Part shown: positions 12,201-26,600 of the stretch, one piece after another
How positions within the stretch are numbered: the stretch's first letter is position 1
How the letters are laid out: every line of letters begins with the position of its first letter
Assembly: GCA_032622095.1 (NCBI GenBank)
Contig: CP136066.1
Coordinates: 134,757,917-134,821,916 of the forward strand
Source: Siphonodentalium dalli
Lineage: Eukaryota > Mollusca > Scaphopoda > Gadilida > Siphonodentaliidae
Length of the DNA: 64,000 bases
Reading direction: 5' to 3'
Position numbers and translations under genes: made by a program
The notes under the pieces: model-generated
Databases searched by the model: none
Told to the model about the DNA's origin: nothing
What the model saw: the letters and a program-made list of their open reading frames with translations, nothing else

Positions 12201-14450
12201 CATTCATGACAAATTTTATGATGATCAGACTAAAGGTATGACATGTAGCCCGTGCTAAAAAATTTAGTCATACAAAGAGTAAAATCCAAGATGGCTGCTG
12301 GTGGCCATGTTTTCGGCCGATTGACCCCAAAATGAGTCGTTCCCATCTACATGTCATCGTTAACATCCATGACAAATTTTATGACGATCAGACTAAAGGT
12401 ATGACCTGTAGCCCATGCTAAAGAATTTAGTCATACAAAGAGTAAAATCCAAGATGGCTGCTGGCGGCCATGTTTTTTGGCCGAATGATCCCAAAATGAC
12501 TCGTTCCTATCTACATGTCATTATTAACATTCATGACAAATTTTATGATGATCAGACTAAAGGTATGACATGTAGCCCGTGCTAAAGAATTTAGTCATAC
12601 AAAGAGTAAAATCCAAGATGGCTGCTGGTGGCCATGTTTTCGGCCGATTGACCCCAAAATGAGTCGTTCCCATCTACATGTCATCGTTAACATCCATGAC
12701 AAATTTTATGATGATCAGACTAAAGGTACGACCTGTAGCCCATGCTAAAGAATTTAGTCATACAAAGAGTAAAATCCAAGATGGCTGCCGGCGGCCATGT
12801 TTTTGGGCCGAATGACCCCAAAATTACTCGTTCCCATCTACATGTCAATATTATCATCCATGACAAATTTCATGATCATCAGACGAACAGTACGACCTGT
12901 GGCCCGTGCTAATGGATTAAAAGTTTTAAATCCAAGATGGCCGCTGGCGGCCATGTTTTTTGTCCGAATGACCCCAAAATGACTTGTTCCCATCTACATT
13001 CCAATTTCAACAACCATGACAAATTTTATGATGATCAGACTAAAGGTACGACCTGTAGCCCATGCTAAAGGATTTAGTCATACAAAGAGTAAAATCCAAG
13101 ATGGCTGCTGGCGGCCATGTTTTTCGGCCGAATGACCTCAAAATGACTCGTTCCCATCTACATGTCATTATTAACATTCATGACAAATTTCATGATGATC
13201 AAACTAAAGGTACAACCTGTAACCCGTGCTAAAGGATTTAGTCATACAAAGAGTAAAATCCAAGATGGCTGCTGGCGACCAGGTTTTTTGGCCATATGAC
13301 CCCAAAATTACTCGTTCCCATCTACATGTCATTGTTAACATCCATGACACATTTTATGATGATCAGACTAAAGGTACGACCTGCAGCCCGTGCTAAAGAA
13401 TTTAGTCATACAAAGAGTAAAATCCAAGATGGCTGCTGGCGGCCATGTTTTTTGGCCGAATGACCCCAAAATGACTCGTTCCCATCTACATTCCACTTTC
13501 AACAACCATGACAAATTTTATGATGATCAGACTAAAGGTACGACCTGTAGCCCGTGCTAAAGGATTTAGTCATACAAAGAGTAAAATCCAAGATGGCTGC
13601 TGGCGGCCATGTTTTTTGGCCGAATGACCCCAAAATGACTCGTTCCCATCTCCATGTCATTGTTAACATCCATGACACATTTTATGATGATCAGACTAAT
13701 GGTACGACCTGCAGCCCGTGCTAAAGGATTTAGTCATACAAAGAGTAAAATCCAAGATGGCTGCTGGCGGCCATGTTTTTTATCCGAATGACCCCAAAAT
13801 AACTCGTTCCCATCTACATTCCAATTTCAACAGCCATGACAAATTTTATGATGATCAGACTAAAGGTACGACCTGTAGCCCGTGCTAAAGGATTTAGTCA
13901 TACAAAGAGTAAAATACAAGATGGCTGCTGGCGGCCATGTTTTTTGGCCGAATGACTCCAAAATGACTCGTTCCCATCTACATGTCATTATTAACATTCT
14001 TGACAAAATTTATGATGATCAGACTAAAAGTACGACCTGTAGCCCGTGCTAAAGAATTTAGTCATACAAAGAGTAAAATCCAAGATGGCTGTTTTTGGGC
14101 CGAATGACCCCAAAATTACTCGTTCCCATCTACATGTCAATATTAACATCCATGACAAATTTCATGAAGATCAGACAAACAGTACGGCCTGTAGCCCGTG
14201 CTAATGGATTGAATTTTGAAACCAATATGGCCACTGGCGGCCATGTTTTTTTTCCGAATGACCCCAAAATTAATTATTCTTGTCTAAATGTTGATGTCAA
14301 CAGCTATGACAAATTTCATAATGATCCGACGAAAGGTACGACCTGTAGCCTGCATTGTTGACGCCTTACGTACACACGCACACACGGACGACGGACGACA
14401 AAGCCATGGCAATAGCTCAAACTTTACAAAGTAAAGTTGAGCTAAAAAAG
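6214..14450 (+). mobile_element. Giant composite array A: pearl/Helentron-like element with about 47 core monomers
   Basis: The core monomer is about 164 bp, with landmarks CCAAGATGGCTGCTGGCGG, TGGCCGAATGACCCCAAAA, ACTCGTTCCCATCTACATG and GATGATCAGACTAAAGG. I count about 47 monomers. A head (TGTCAATGACACTGTAGC, then TCAACTTGG) occurs at about 6253 and again about 34-44 bp downstream of the junctions at 8297, 10211 and 11962, splitting the array into groups of 12, 11, 10 and 14 monomers. The right end at 14343-14444 carries ACACGGACGACGGACGAC and a hairpin. Head, core array, ACGG-type microsatellite and terminal hairpin match the pearl/Helentron-associated plan described in molluscs. No transposase or Rep/helicase is present, so the element is non-autonomous. 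Short ORFs inside are by-products of the repeat. Confidence 0.85.
14413..14444. repeat. Terminal hairpin of array element A
   Basis: TAGCTCAAACTTTAC and GTAAAGTTGAGCTA pair with one bulged base. The right arm is also an inverted copy of TAGCTCAACTT in the head (6267-6277). The element therefore has an 11-bp terminal inverted repeat plus a 3' stem-loop. Identical layouts occur at 34792-34823 and 63137-63168. Confidence 0.85.
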
Positions 14451-14611
14451 GGGGTAAAATAAATTGTGTTCTTGAAGCCATTTTCCCCCCAAACTTGGGT
14501 GTTATTTCCTCGATAATCCAGTGTGACACTTCTAAAATAATATATAAAAATTAAAGAATAATGTTACCAGACCCCTGTGATTTTACATGAACATTACATA
14601 GAACTACATAC

Positions 14612-14690
14612 TGTGCTTTTTCCTCTTCAATATGTAGTCTTAAATTCTGTTCAATTTCATCTGGCTCAGGGTTGTTGGGGTCTGCTAAGC
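14612..14690 (-). CDS. KIF6: KIF6 window exon 12: EEEKAQ coiled-coil start
   Basis: 79 nt, acceptor TTTTCTAG, donor GTATGT. It encodes [20 protein letters not shown], then IEEEKA and a split codon CA. It corresponds to the MPDQQEEKLRSQLEEEK region of human KIF6 as recalled. The following exon (YKxxFxxLKxLKxEIEHLQ type) is not seen anywhere to the left, so it should lie beyond position 1. Confidence 0.88.
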
Positions 14691-17600
14691 CTAGAAAAGA
14701 AAATATAAATGCATTGGTAACTGAATTTAATCAGTAAACTGTACTGTTTTGATACATGGAACTAAAACAGTGTATTCACCATCAGGTAGACCTTAACATT
14801 ATTTCTCTGAGTGGCAGTAGTTACATATCACTCTTTGGTGTAGTATACTGAATGAAGGTAATTAATTGCCCTATTTTGGATTAGATTGTCTGAATTGAAA
14901 AACAATTGTAGAAAAGTTGAATTATTGGCGTTCCTCTTTGAGACTATAACTGTTACTCACCTTGAGACTATAACTGTTACTCACCTTGAGACTATAACTG
15001 TTACTCACCTTGCATAGCAATATGCATCCTATGATGCTCTATTTGACTCTTCAACCTGTCTGTAAACAATTATAAAGAGCAGTATACAACCTGTCTGTAA
15101 ACAATTATAAAGAGCAGTAAACAACCTGTCTGTAAACAATTATAAAGAGCAGTATACAACCTGTCTGTAAACAATTATAAAGAGCAGTAAACAACCTGTC
15201 TGTAAACAATTATAAAGAGCAGTATATAAGATTTTATCACTGTTAATGTGCGATTTCGTGTCAGTGTAATATTCTGGTAACTCTTGGCAAATTTGGTAAT
15301 CACATTTATTAGGTTCACATCACATTTATTAGGTTCACATGTATGTGTTAGCCCTTACCGAACAGAATGGCTTATTAAGCCATCCCTAAGCCCTCGCTTA
15401 GCCATCAGAGACCAATGGTGGCTAAGATAAACCATCACTATAGTTATATTAGCACTCATGAAGAATAAGAAGGGGTGTGATGGCTATAATATAAAGATAG
15501 CCATCCAATCAGGAAGAATTTCTGGTGATGGCCAAGGTGATGGTTAGTGGATGGCTAACAACATGGAATTATATTCACTAGCCATCATTTATATAATACT
15601 GGTGGTTAAGAATTTATTCGATAACCATCAGACTGGAGAATTTTTAACATTCAAATGTTATTAGCCTTCATGAAAGTCATATTAATGGTTAGGAGACCTG
15701 CTCTCCTGAGCCTGCCATAGACCTGACATATGGCTGCCATATGTTGGTCCAACCAGATAGAGGCTGCATAGATGCATCCTGGGATATTGTAATCAACTAC
15801 ATTTGAATTGTAACTGCTAGCTAGTCTATATTCACTGCTCAAGTTTGTTGTTCCCGTATTTTTTACACTTATGTTCTTAGCAGTCTTATAAACTTGTGAT
15901 TTCTTTAGTTGAGATTCATTGGACTAGTACTGTAATGGCTTCAAGATATGCTGAGCCTGCTAATTTTAAAAGTTGTGAAATAACTATCAGAAATCCGCAT
16001 GTTTATCAAACATTCTGTCTGAGATTCTGAGAAAATATCCTGCTGCCACTAAGATATATACAAATTAATCTGGAAATTGGTAAGTACAATCCTCAGCACT
16101 ATATTTTCTAATTTATTGGGCATGATATGACACATTAAACATCTTGAAAAAAAACATATTCATATTTAACCATTCCGATGGGAGCTTCTTGAAATTTCTC
16201 TAGCTAGCCAGCACATTCTCTTATATATGCGAGGCTTGATCCCTATAGATGGTAAACTCGCATATATAAGAGAATTCAGCTGGAACCAGGTTCTTTAATG
16301 CTGCACCAGCATATATAATTCTCATATTGGAAGGGTTAAAAGATATATCTTGACCAGACTATTTTCTTTTGAATTTTGACAAAAATCTGCAGAAATCTTT
16401 GGCTGGCCAGGCCAGCCTAATGTGAAGATGTTGCTTGATTCCAGATACCATGCAGTGATACAATTGTAAATCGTTTCCACTGTATTTATGATGAAAACTT
16501 GGCAAAAGATAAAAAAAATAATGGACATTGTTAAATGTTGTTAAAAATTATTTTTATGATATAACATATTATTTTAAAGATAATTCATTCTCAAATAGAT
16601 GATGCCAAAGAGTTATCCCTCCTGAAGCAAGTTATATAACATAGCAATCCTAAGCCATCACTAAATGTCCAGGGCTAATAATCTGATGGCTTACTAGCCA
16701 TCGGCTTACTAGCCATCGGCCTACTAGCCATCGGCTTACTAGCCATCGGCTTACTAGCCATCGGCCTACTAGCCATCAGCTTACAAGCCATCAGTAGCGT
16801 ACTAGCCATCCGTGGCTTACTAGCCATCGGCCTACTAGCCATCCATCCATCGAGGGCTAAGCGATGGCTTAGCTCATTTAAATATGCATGCCATGAATAT
16901 CTACTCTGTTCTCTATCTTTTAGTAAAGAGTAAAAAGAGATTCGTAACATGACATGTATATGGGGGGGGGGGTCCAGCTGTATATGTAAACTTTTAGCAT
17001 TAACAATTTAGTAGTAATTCCATAGTTATTTGTGTCAGTATAGGCGGGGAGCCGAACACGTGCAAGAGTACGCGCCATTGTCAAAAATAATGATTTAGCG
17101 CATTTCGTTATCTGCATTTTAAGAATTACCTTGTCAATTTTACACTGAGTATGATTGATAAAAAAAATACACTGGGAGAAATTATATTTATTGGCCGTAG
17201 TTTTGAGAACAAATTTATTCTTGAATGATGAATCGAAATCCTGGCAGCGTGAATTGTTTAAAAAATAAGTGCAAATCAGGTGGTGGGAAAATCAGCCGAA
17301 CAATATAGTTCTCAAATATTGTTTAAAGAAAGTTACCTGCTATTGAAAATCAACTATTTGAAGCCAATGTGTAGTAATTATCGTAATCTGAAGGCATTTA
17401 TTTCACATGTTGGTAATTTATTCGATTTTTATCAAATATATATTTGAATTTTTTTATCACATTCACTTTGGACCAGTCTATTGCTAGTGTTGAAGGGATA
17501 CTACCTTTATGAAACCATTCCTTTTTATGTTTCCTACAGAGCGCTCTAGGAGATATGTGCTGTATGAATAATATGCAAAAATAATTCAATGGACAATTTA

Positions 17601-20600
17601 ATAACTTCGAATCAAAACTTGAAACGTGTAGAGTTTTAATTCTTTTAAACAAGCCTTCCACCCCAATAGAAATGTGCTTACGAAGGAAGCTGTGGACGAA
17701 TCCAAAAGTAATGACAACACATTGTTCACCGGAAACAGAAATAAATATATAAACAAAACAACATGCTCGTTTCATCGATTATCAAAACAGACATAATTGT
17801 TCTTGAAATAAATGGTTAAATTATCGGAAAGTTATCGGCAATACGCTACGTACATTACTTTCGGAAAGTTATCGGGAAATCAGCGTGTTATCGGAATATT
17901 TAGATGCTGTATCGGAATATTTTCGGGAAATGGCGACCGCTCTGTTGGGATCTAGAGCGTGGAGCTCCGTGGTCCAGTGGTTAGCGCGTTGGACTTGTCT
18001 TCGCTGTCAACACAGCGAGGCGAGTTCGCGGCTGGCTGGTGGCCTGTTATGAGTTTCCACACAGCAGTGGCTTGGCCGACTTGAGCGATGTGCAATTGTT
18101 GGATTGTACACTGTTTGAATCTCGCGCCAAGTTGTGACCCTTGAGCAAGGTCGCTCGTACTGTGTCTGCTTTGCACCACCCATGCATTACAAGGGTACCT
18201 GATAATGAGCAGTGAAAGATCTTGTCAGTATGCTAGCCATATGGTATCCTCGCATACTCCCGGCTGTACCTCCCCCTGTCCCCGGGGAGCAGTAGATGGT
18301 TACTGAATGTTCAGGCTCATCAGGGTAATAATTGTAAAACTTTGAGCGCTTTGGGCCTCATGGGAAAGGCGCTTTACAAATGCTATACATTATTTTATCT
18401 ATCGGGAAATTTAGAAGATAGTTTTGAGTTATCGGGATCCTATAGGGATATTTATCGGGATCCCGATAGTAGTTTTGAGATGACCCCTTAGGCATCTTAT
18501 TCACTTGACTACTCTAGAGAATATTTGAGCAATGTCTATCCTAGGCAGTTCAGAGGTAGTTTCTATAAATAATAAAACTGTTATTTATATGATCAAAGTT
18601 GATTAAATATGAACATGTATTATGTTCATAATAGAAATGCTGGAACTAATTTCACTGTGAACAGTGATAGACATAATCAGGTCATTAGAAGTTAAAATGA
18701 TAACCCCAATTATGTACATGACATGTTTTGTCAAGATAAATTTAAAATGAGTGCTAGTCTTAAGTGGAGACAGTATGTAAATTCAACCCTTTATGTGCCA
18801 TCTCCTTCTATACTCAATAGAAAATATATGTGAAAAGAATCAATTTGCGTCAAAGATGGGAGCTAAATACATTTACGTGAAAAGTTACAGTTACTTAATT
18901 TCACAATAATTACCATGTTGCCTTACAGAGCGCCTTATAATCACAAGTATATTTTGAAGTAACCATTGACTAATTTTAATTTATTCAGTCAATATATCCT
19001 ATTGAATAGAGCATATAAGGTGGCTATAAGATATAAGATGGCTAGAGTTAGCACTCTCTCCCTTAATTTCATTTGAAATCAAGAGTGTTGTCAGAGTTCC
19101 CATTCTACAAAAAAGATTATTTCATTGGAAAATCTTCATGTACATTTAATGGCTGCCTGATTAAGTATTTGGAAGTTATGTTGAATCATTATTCACTTTC
19201 ACACTACTAACTGTGTTCTCCCAGACCCCTGGACTGATTTCAACCACATTCGGTGTGGTGACTCGGGGTACCCTGGTGGTTGTTATAAATTTAGTTTTGT
19301 TTTAAAACAAAATGTTTAAACGATCAAAATGTGCCCAAAGCTTACAAAGGGGCTGCCTCTGAATAATGGCTCAGTCTAAGATCAAAACGTGCGTGAAGTG
19401 CACACAGGTCCTTAATTTGGTTCACATGTTTGTGTAGAGTCTGCAGGCCACTCCGACATGGAGTAAAGGCTCCATGTTGCAGTCAGTATATTTATATATT
19501 ACTAGTAATAAAATTTTACTGATGGTAATTCTTGATTGATTCACAGATTCTCCCAGCAGCTTAGCATCAGTGATTCGTCGTTTCAGCGCATGTTTATTCT
19601 CCTCTATTTTAGGGTTCAGTTCATAGTCCCGTCGAAATATTTCAAAAGCCTCCTGCCTTCCATGAGACATCTCCCCAACTGTAAATGGAAATTTTAATAA
19701 CGCTGTAGCTCAACTTTGATGAACAGATTAGTTTAAAGGATTACATATAAAGAGGGGTTACATAAGGATGAAAATGAGAAAAGGTCGATGGTTTGATGAA
19801 TATTAGACAATTGCTCAATATTTATTTTTTTGTGCTGGGATATTATATATAGTGCATTCATAGTTCTTATTAAACAGCCCCCATTCCCAGTCGGCATGAC
19901 AAGAAATGAGTTGGGAATAATGCTTCTCAGGATATGCTGAGTCAGACTGGGATGAGGATTAGTCAGACTGGGATGATGGATTAGTCTGACAGGGATGATG
20001 GATTAGTCAGACTGGGATGATGGATTAGAATTTGTAATCAACCATATTTACGGATTTTGGCTTTGGCCTTTTCCTCTTTGGCCTTTGCATACTCCTCTCG
20101 ATGTTGTGACCATGTTTCATTTGATGCCCTCCTGGCTGCTATGTCAGATGTACTGTAGGTCTCCTTCCTTGTAGGGTGACCATGTATATCTCCGGACTCA
20201 GGTGCAGACTTAGGCGGAGACTGGCCCAATCGGACCAGCTCAGCAGATGCATCGGCAGCCCGTTTCTTCTCCTTCTTCAACATGTTAACAAGGATGTCTG
20301 TTTAATGTCAAGGCATGTATACAGCAGTATTTATATTCTATATACTTTCATAGAGAATTTGTTTGCGACCGTAATGAAATAGGACATGGCTGCATCACAA
20401 GATTGCACCTGGCCAGCATACCTGGATTTAATCGCCTGACATTGTTCAGTGCAAAACTAACGATTGTCCAATCATTAGTATTTGAGCCTGACATTATGTC
20501 TGTCAGCATTTTTGTGAGTAATTTGTCAGGAATATGGTCACTAGTTTGATTAGCAAACTTATCATGGACAAAAAAACTTGGAAAATATCTCAAAAACTTT

Positions 20601-23600
20601 TTATTTTTGTCAAACACAATATGCAAGAAATGACAAAATAATTGGATTTTCCCATATTATAAAAAATAAATAGTTACTAAAGAGTCACTAAAATATCAGT
20701 AAAGTTAAATGAGAGACAGTTGAGAAGAGGAAAACTGATTATCTTGTTTCATTACGAGGATTGGATAATTACTAAAATAAAATAGATATTAAAAAAATAT
20801 AACAAATCTGTATTGTGATTTCTGTATAAAAATAAAAAAACATTGAAGAGATTTATTTCTTCATAAAGGCCAATGATGGAAATTATCATTTTTTTCCTCA
20901 AAATTATCATAAGTTTTGTCAGGCACACTTTTGAAAATGTCAGACAGGTTAATTTAAGAGAATGACCGGCTAGTAAACTCACATACCAAATTTCATTCCA
21001 TTCAGTTCAGACTTACCAAAGTTATCGTCCGGAAATAAAAATTGAGTGCAAATTCCAACAAAAAGGACCATAACTCTGGTGAAAATGGCGGGCAGAACCC
21101 ACATTTAAACTTGACATGTTTTTTTGTGCTAGTCAACCCACATACCAAATTTAATTTCATTCAGTTGAGACTATCTAAAGTTATCATCCGGAAACCAAAA
21201 GCATTGATTGATACATTTTCCCCACTGCATTTCTAATTTTGATAGCAGGATACTTATTTCATTGTCTCTTTGTATAATAAGAGTCTTGAGCTTTGTGTTC
21301 TCTGTGTTACTGTAAGCGCTGGTGTCTGGTGGTGTTTCGGGTCTGGGCGGAGGCTCAGCTGGTACAGCACTCTTAGGAACCGGCTTCTCTAGCACTATTT
21401 TCTGTCAAAGAGAAGTTTATCACACTAAGCCTCTAAGGTTGTTTAATGGTCTCAATAACTGTTTCACAATGTATCTTTCAATAAAGAAATATGTTATCTA
21501 AAGAGAATTTATATCTTCATTTATGTCTGCTGTTCTGTTTCATATTAGACAACACTGACAGTGCCAAATATGTTAACAAGAGCATCGCTATGGTGTGGCA
21601 AAATACGCCTAATTCCAACAAAGGGCCATAACTCTGGTGAACTCTGGGCGGAACCCAAATTAAAACTTGATCTGTATTTTGGGTTAGGAAACTCACATAC
21701 CAAATTTCATTACATTCAGTTCAGACTTACTAAATTTATCATCCGGAAATGAAAATTTAGTGCAATTTCCAACAAAAAGAGCCATAAGGATCCAGGGTAA
21801 ATAAAAGCTGCCTTCTGTATGGTAGTCCATGGTAGTTCCAGGGCAGGTTAAATGCTGGGATTGATTCAAGGCAACATCGTTAGATATAATGTCACAAGCC
21901 TCAGCCGTCTTATGGAACAATCATGCCTGTGGGACAATTGTCCTAATTTCAAGCGCTGGTTGGACATACATGTATCAGGTCTCAAAGTCTGAGAATGGAA
22001 AGTTTGTTAAATCCAACACATACATTGGTATCTGGTATGAAAGCAATGTTTGAGGAGCATGACAGGACCATGTGTAGTTCAGTGGTCCAGCGACTCGTGG
22101 TCAGTGTGTATGAATTGTCATCGCCGTCAACCCAGCGAGCTAAGGTCTCGTCCGTGCAGAGGTCCAATGTGAGTTTCCACACCACAGCGGTTTAACTGCC
22201 TGGAGTGACGGGCAATCGTCAGATTGCACACTATTTAAATCCTGAGCCAAATGCGACCCAGGAGCAAGGTCAGACTGTGTCTGCTTTTCACCACTCTTGC
22301 AGGAAATGAGTACCAGTCAGTGAGTACCATGGTGAGTATCAGAGTATGATATGATCAAACTAGAGCAGTGCATACAATACCTGCAGCCGGTTCATTGGTT
22401 GGCTTGTACAAATGACTGGGGTAATCGTGTAATGCTTGAAAAGCATCGTAGAGCAAGTAATTAGTTAAGCACTATATAAAAACAGTCATTATAATGTGTA
22501 GAGAATACCAAGGCTTATCTGCTACAGGTAACGTTGGGATTGCTATGGCAAAAAACTGGCATGTGCAGCGATAGAATAGACCTGAAAACACCAGGCAGGT
22601 CCTGAATGGGAGCCAGCCGCAGAACTTTGATTGCTGTCCTCTCTGTGGAGGAGGTGTTCTTTTGTCTTCCTGATATAGGGCCCCCACCAGTCCTTCAATT
22701 GTGGAAAAAGCATGAGTGCTATCGTTCATGACTGCACACTGGAAGTTTTCAAGCGCTGTTGTGGAAGTTGAATTTAATAATAGTGATCACAGATCCTGAA
22801 GTTAACCCTTACCGAAATCATTAGCCATCTGTCAGCCATTCTTTAGCGCTCGGAAGAGAAGATATGATGGCTTACTGATGGCTAGTAGTTTTCAGAGGAT
22901 ATGGATGGCTAATGCAGAATTTAGCCATCGAGGCTAGGTGATGGCTAGATGATGGCTTATAAGCCATCGCTTAGCCCTCCTATAGGCCGAAATATTTAAA
23001 TGAGCTGAGCCATCGGTTAGCCCTCAATGGATGGATGGCTAGTAGGCCGATGGCTAGTAGGCCGATGGCTAGTAATTAAGCCATGGATGGCAAGTACGCC
23101 ACTGATGGCTAGTAGGCTGATGGCTAGTAGGCTGATGGCTAGTAAGCCATCGGATTGTTAGCCCTCAACATTTAGTGATGGCTTAGGATTGCTATGTTAT
23201 ATGACTTTCTTCAGGAGGGATAACTCTTTGTCATCATCTATTTGAGAATGAATTGTCTCCCTTGTCACTAAATAACCTGGGGAATAAAAAAAACATCTGA
23301 ATATATCTTAAAAATAATATTTTAGGCCAAAACAAATGAAAGTGTCAATGACACTGTAGCTCAACTTGGAAAGGGAATAATTTAATGTATTACAGTCAAT
23401 GGAGCGATTAGGAATGTGGAAAGTTGAATGTCTAATACTAGTTTATAGACATGAAGAGAAAAGTAAAATCCAAGATGGCTGCTGGCGGCCATGTTTTAGG
23501 CCGAATGACCCCAAATTGAGTCGTTCCCATCTACATGTCATCGTTAACAACCATGACAAATTTTATGACGATCAGACTAAAGGTACGACCTGTAGCCCAT

Positions 23601-26600
23601 GCTAAAGAATTTAGTCATACAAAGAGTAAAATCCAAGATGGCTGCTGGCGGCCATGTTTTTTGGCCGAATGACCCCAAAATGACTAGTTCCCATCGTATA
23701 CATGTCAATATTAACATTCATGACAAATTTTATGATGATCAGAGTAAAGGTACGAGCTGTAGCCCGTGCTAAAGAATTTAGTCATACAAAGAGTAAAATC
23801 CAAGATGGCTGCTGGCGGCTATGTTTTTTGGCCGAATGACCCCAAAATTACTCGTTCCCATCTATATCCATGACAAATTTCATGATGATCAGACGAACAG
23901 TACGACATGTGGCCTGTGATAATGGATTAAATTTTTAAATCCAAGATGGCCGCTGGCGGCCATGTTTTTTATTCAAATGACCCCAAAATGACTCGTTCCC
24001 ATCTATATTCCAATTTCAACAGCCATGACAAATTTTATGATGATCAGACTAAAGGTACGACATGTAGCCCGTGCTAAAGGATTTAGTCATACAAAGAGTA
24101 AAATCAAAGATGGCTGCTGGCAGCCATATTTTTTGGCCTAATGACCCCAAAACGAGTCGTTCCGATCTACATGTCATTATTAACATTCATGACAAATTTT
24201 ATGATGATCAGACTAAAGGTACAACCTGTAGCTCGTGCTAAAGGATTTAGTCATACAAAGAGTAAAATCCACGATGGCTGCTGGAGGCCATGTTTTTTGG
24301 CCGAATAACCCCAAAATTACTCGTTCCCATCTACATGTCAATATTATCATCCATGACAAATTTCATGATGATCAGACGAACAGTACGACCTGTGGCCCGT
24401 GCTAATGGATTAAATTTTGAAATCCAAGATGGCCACTGGCGGCCATGTTTTTTGTCCGAGTGACCCCAAAATGACTCGTTCCCATCTACATTCCATTTTC
24501 AACAGCCATGACAAATTTTATGATGATCAGACTAAAGGTACGACCTGTAGCCCGTGCTAAAGGATTTAGTCATACAAAGAGTAAAATCAAAGATGGCTGC
24601 AGGCGGCCATGTTTTTTGGCCGAATGACCCCAAAATGACTCGTTCCCATCTACATGTCATTATTAACATTCATGACAAATTTTATGATGATCAGACTAAA
24701 AGTAGGACCAGTAGCCCGTGCTAAAGGATTTAGTCATACAAAGAGTAAAATCCAAGATGGCTGCTGGCGGCCATGTTTTTTGGCCGAATGACCCCAAAAT
24801 GACTAGTTCCCATCGTATACATGTCAATATTAACATTCATGACAAATTTTATGATGATCAGAGTAAAGGTACGAGCTGTAGCCCGTGCTAAAGAATTTAG
24901 TCATACAAAGAGTAAAATCCAAGATGGCTGCTGGCGGCCATGTTTTTTGGCCGAATGACCCCAAAATTACTCGTTCCCATCTATATGTCAATATTAATAT
25001 CCATGACAAATTTCATGATGATCAGACGAACAGTACGACATGTGGCCTGTGATAATGGATTAAATTTTTAAATCCAAGATGGCCGCTGGCGGCCATGTTT
25101 TTTATTCAAATAACCCCAAAATGACTCGTTCCCATCTATATTCCAATTTCAACAGCCATGACAAATTTTATGATGATCAGACTAAAGGTACGACATGTAG
25201 CCCGTGCTAAAGGATTTAGTCATACAAAGAGTAAAATCAAAGATGGCTGCTGGCGGCCATATTTTTTGGCCTAATGACCCCAAAACGACTCGTTCCGATC
25301 TACATGTCATTATTAACATTCATGACAAATTTTATAATGATCAGACTAAAGGTACAACCTGTAGCCCGTGCTAAAGGATTTAGTCATACAAAGAGTAAAA
25401 TCCAAGATGGCTGCTGGAGGCCATGTTTTTTGGCCGAATAACCCCAAAATTACTCGTTCCCATCTACATGTCAATATTATCATCCATGACAAATTTCATG
25501 ATGATCAGACGAACAGTACGACCTGTGGCCCGTGCTAATGGATTAAATTTTGAAATCCAAGATGGCCACTGGCGGCCATGTTTTTTGTCCGAGTGACCCC
25601 AAAATGACTCGTTCCCATCTACATTCCATTTTCAACAGCCATGACAAATTTTATGATGATCAGACTAAAGGTACGACCTGTAGCCCGTGCTAAAGGATTT
25701 AGTCATACAAAGAGTAAAATCAAAGATGGCTGCAGGCGGCCATGTTTTTTGGCCGAATGACCCCAAAATGACTCGTTCCCATCTACATGTCATTATTAAC
25801 ATTCATGACAAATTTTATGATGATCAGACTAAAAGTAGGACCTGTAGCCCGTGCTAAAGGATTTAGTCATACAAAGAGTAAAATCCAAGATGGCTGCTGG
25901 CGACCATGTTTTTTGGCCGAATGACCCCAAAATTACTCGTTCCCATCTGCATGTCATTGTTAATATCCATGACAAATTTTGTGATGATCAGACTAAAGGT
26001 ACGACCTGCAGCCCGTGCTAAAGAATTTAGTCATACAAAGAGTAAAATCCAAGATGGCTGCTGGCGGCCATGTTTTTTGGCCGAATGACCCCAAAATTAC
26101 TCGTTCCCATCTATATGTCAATATTAATATCCATGACAAATTTCATGATGATCAGACGAACAGTACGACATGTGGCCTGTGATAATGGATTAAATTTTTA
26201 AATCCAAGATGGCCGCTGGCAGCCATGTTTTTTATTCAAATAACCCCAAAATGACTCGTTCCCATCTATATTCCAATTTCAACAGCCATGACAAATTTTA
26301 TGATGATCAGACTAAAGGTACGACATGTAGCCCGTGCTAAAGAATTTAGTCATACAAAGAGTAAAATCAAAGATGGCTGCTGGCAGCCATATTTTTTGGC
26401 CTAATGACCCCAAAACGACTCGTTCCGATCTACATGTCATTATTAACATTCATGACAAATTTTATGATGATCAGACTAAAGGTACAACCTGTAGCCCGTG
26501 CTAAAGGATTTAGTCATAAAAAGAGTAAAATCCAAGATGGCTGCTGGAGGCCATGTTTTTTGGCCGAATAACCCCAAAATTACTCGTTCCCATCTACATG

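Noticed and set aside
16675-16950. Minus-strand frame with repeated M-A-S-K-P
   Set aside because: It is the translation of the 15-bp AGCCATC minisatellite. Unit length divisible by three explains the open frame.
17961-18050. Possible functional tRNA gene
   Set aside because: A- and B-box-like motifs are present, but no cloverleaf with anticodon stem could be formed, and the segment continues into a SINE body and tail seen again at 22068.
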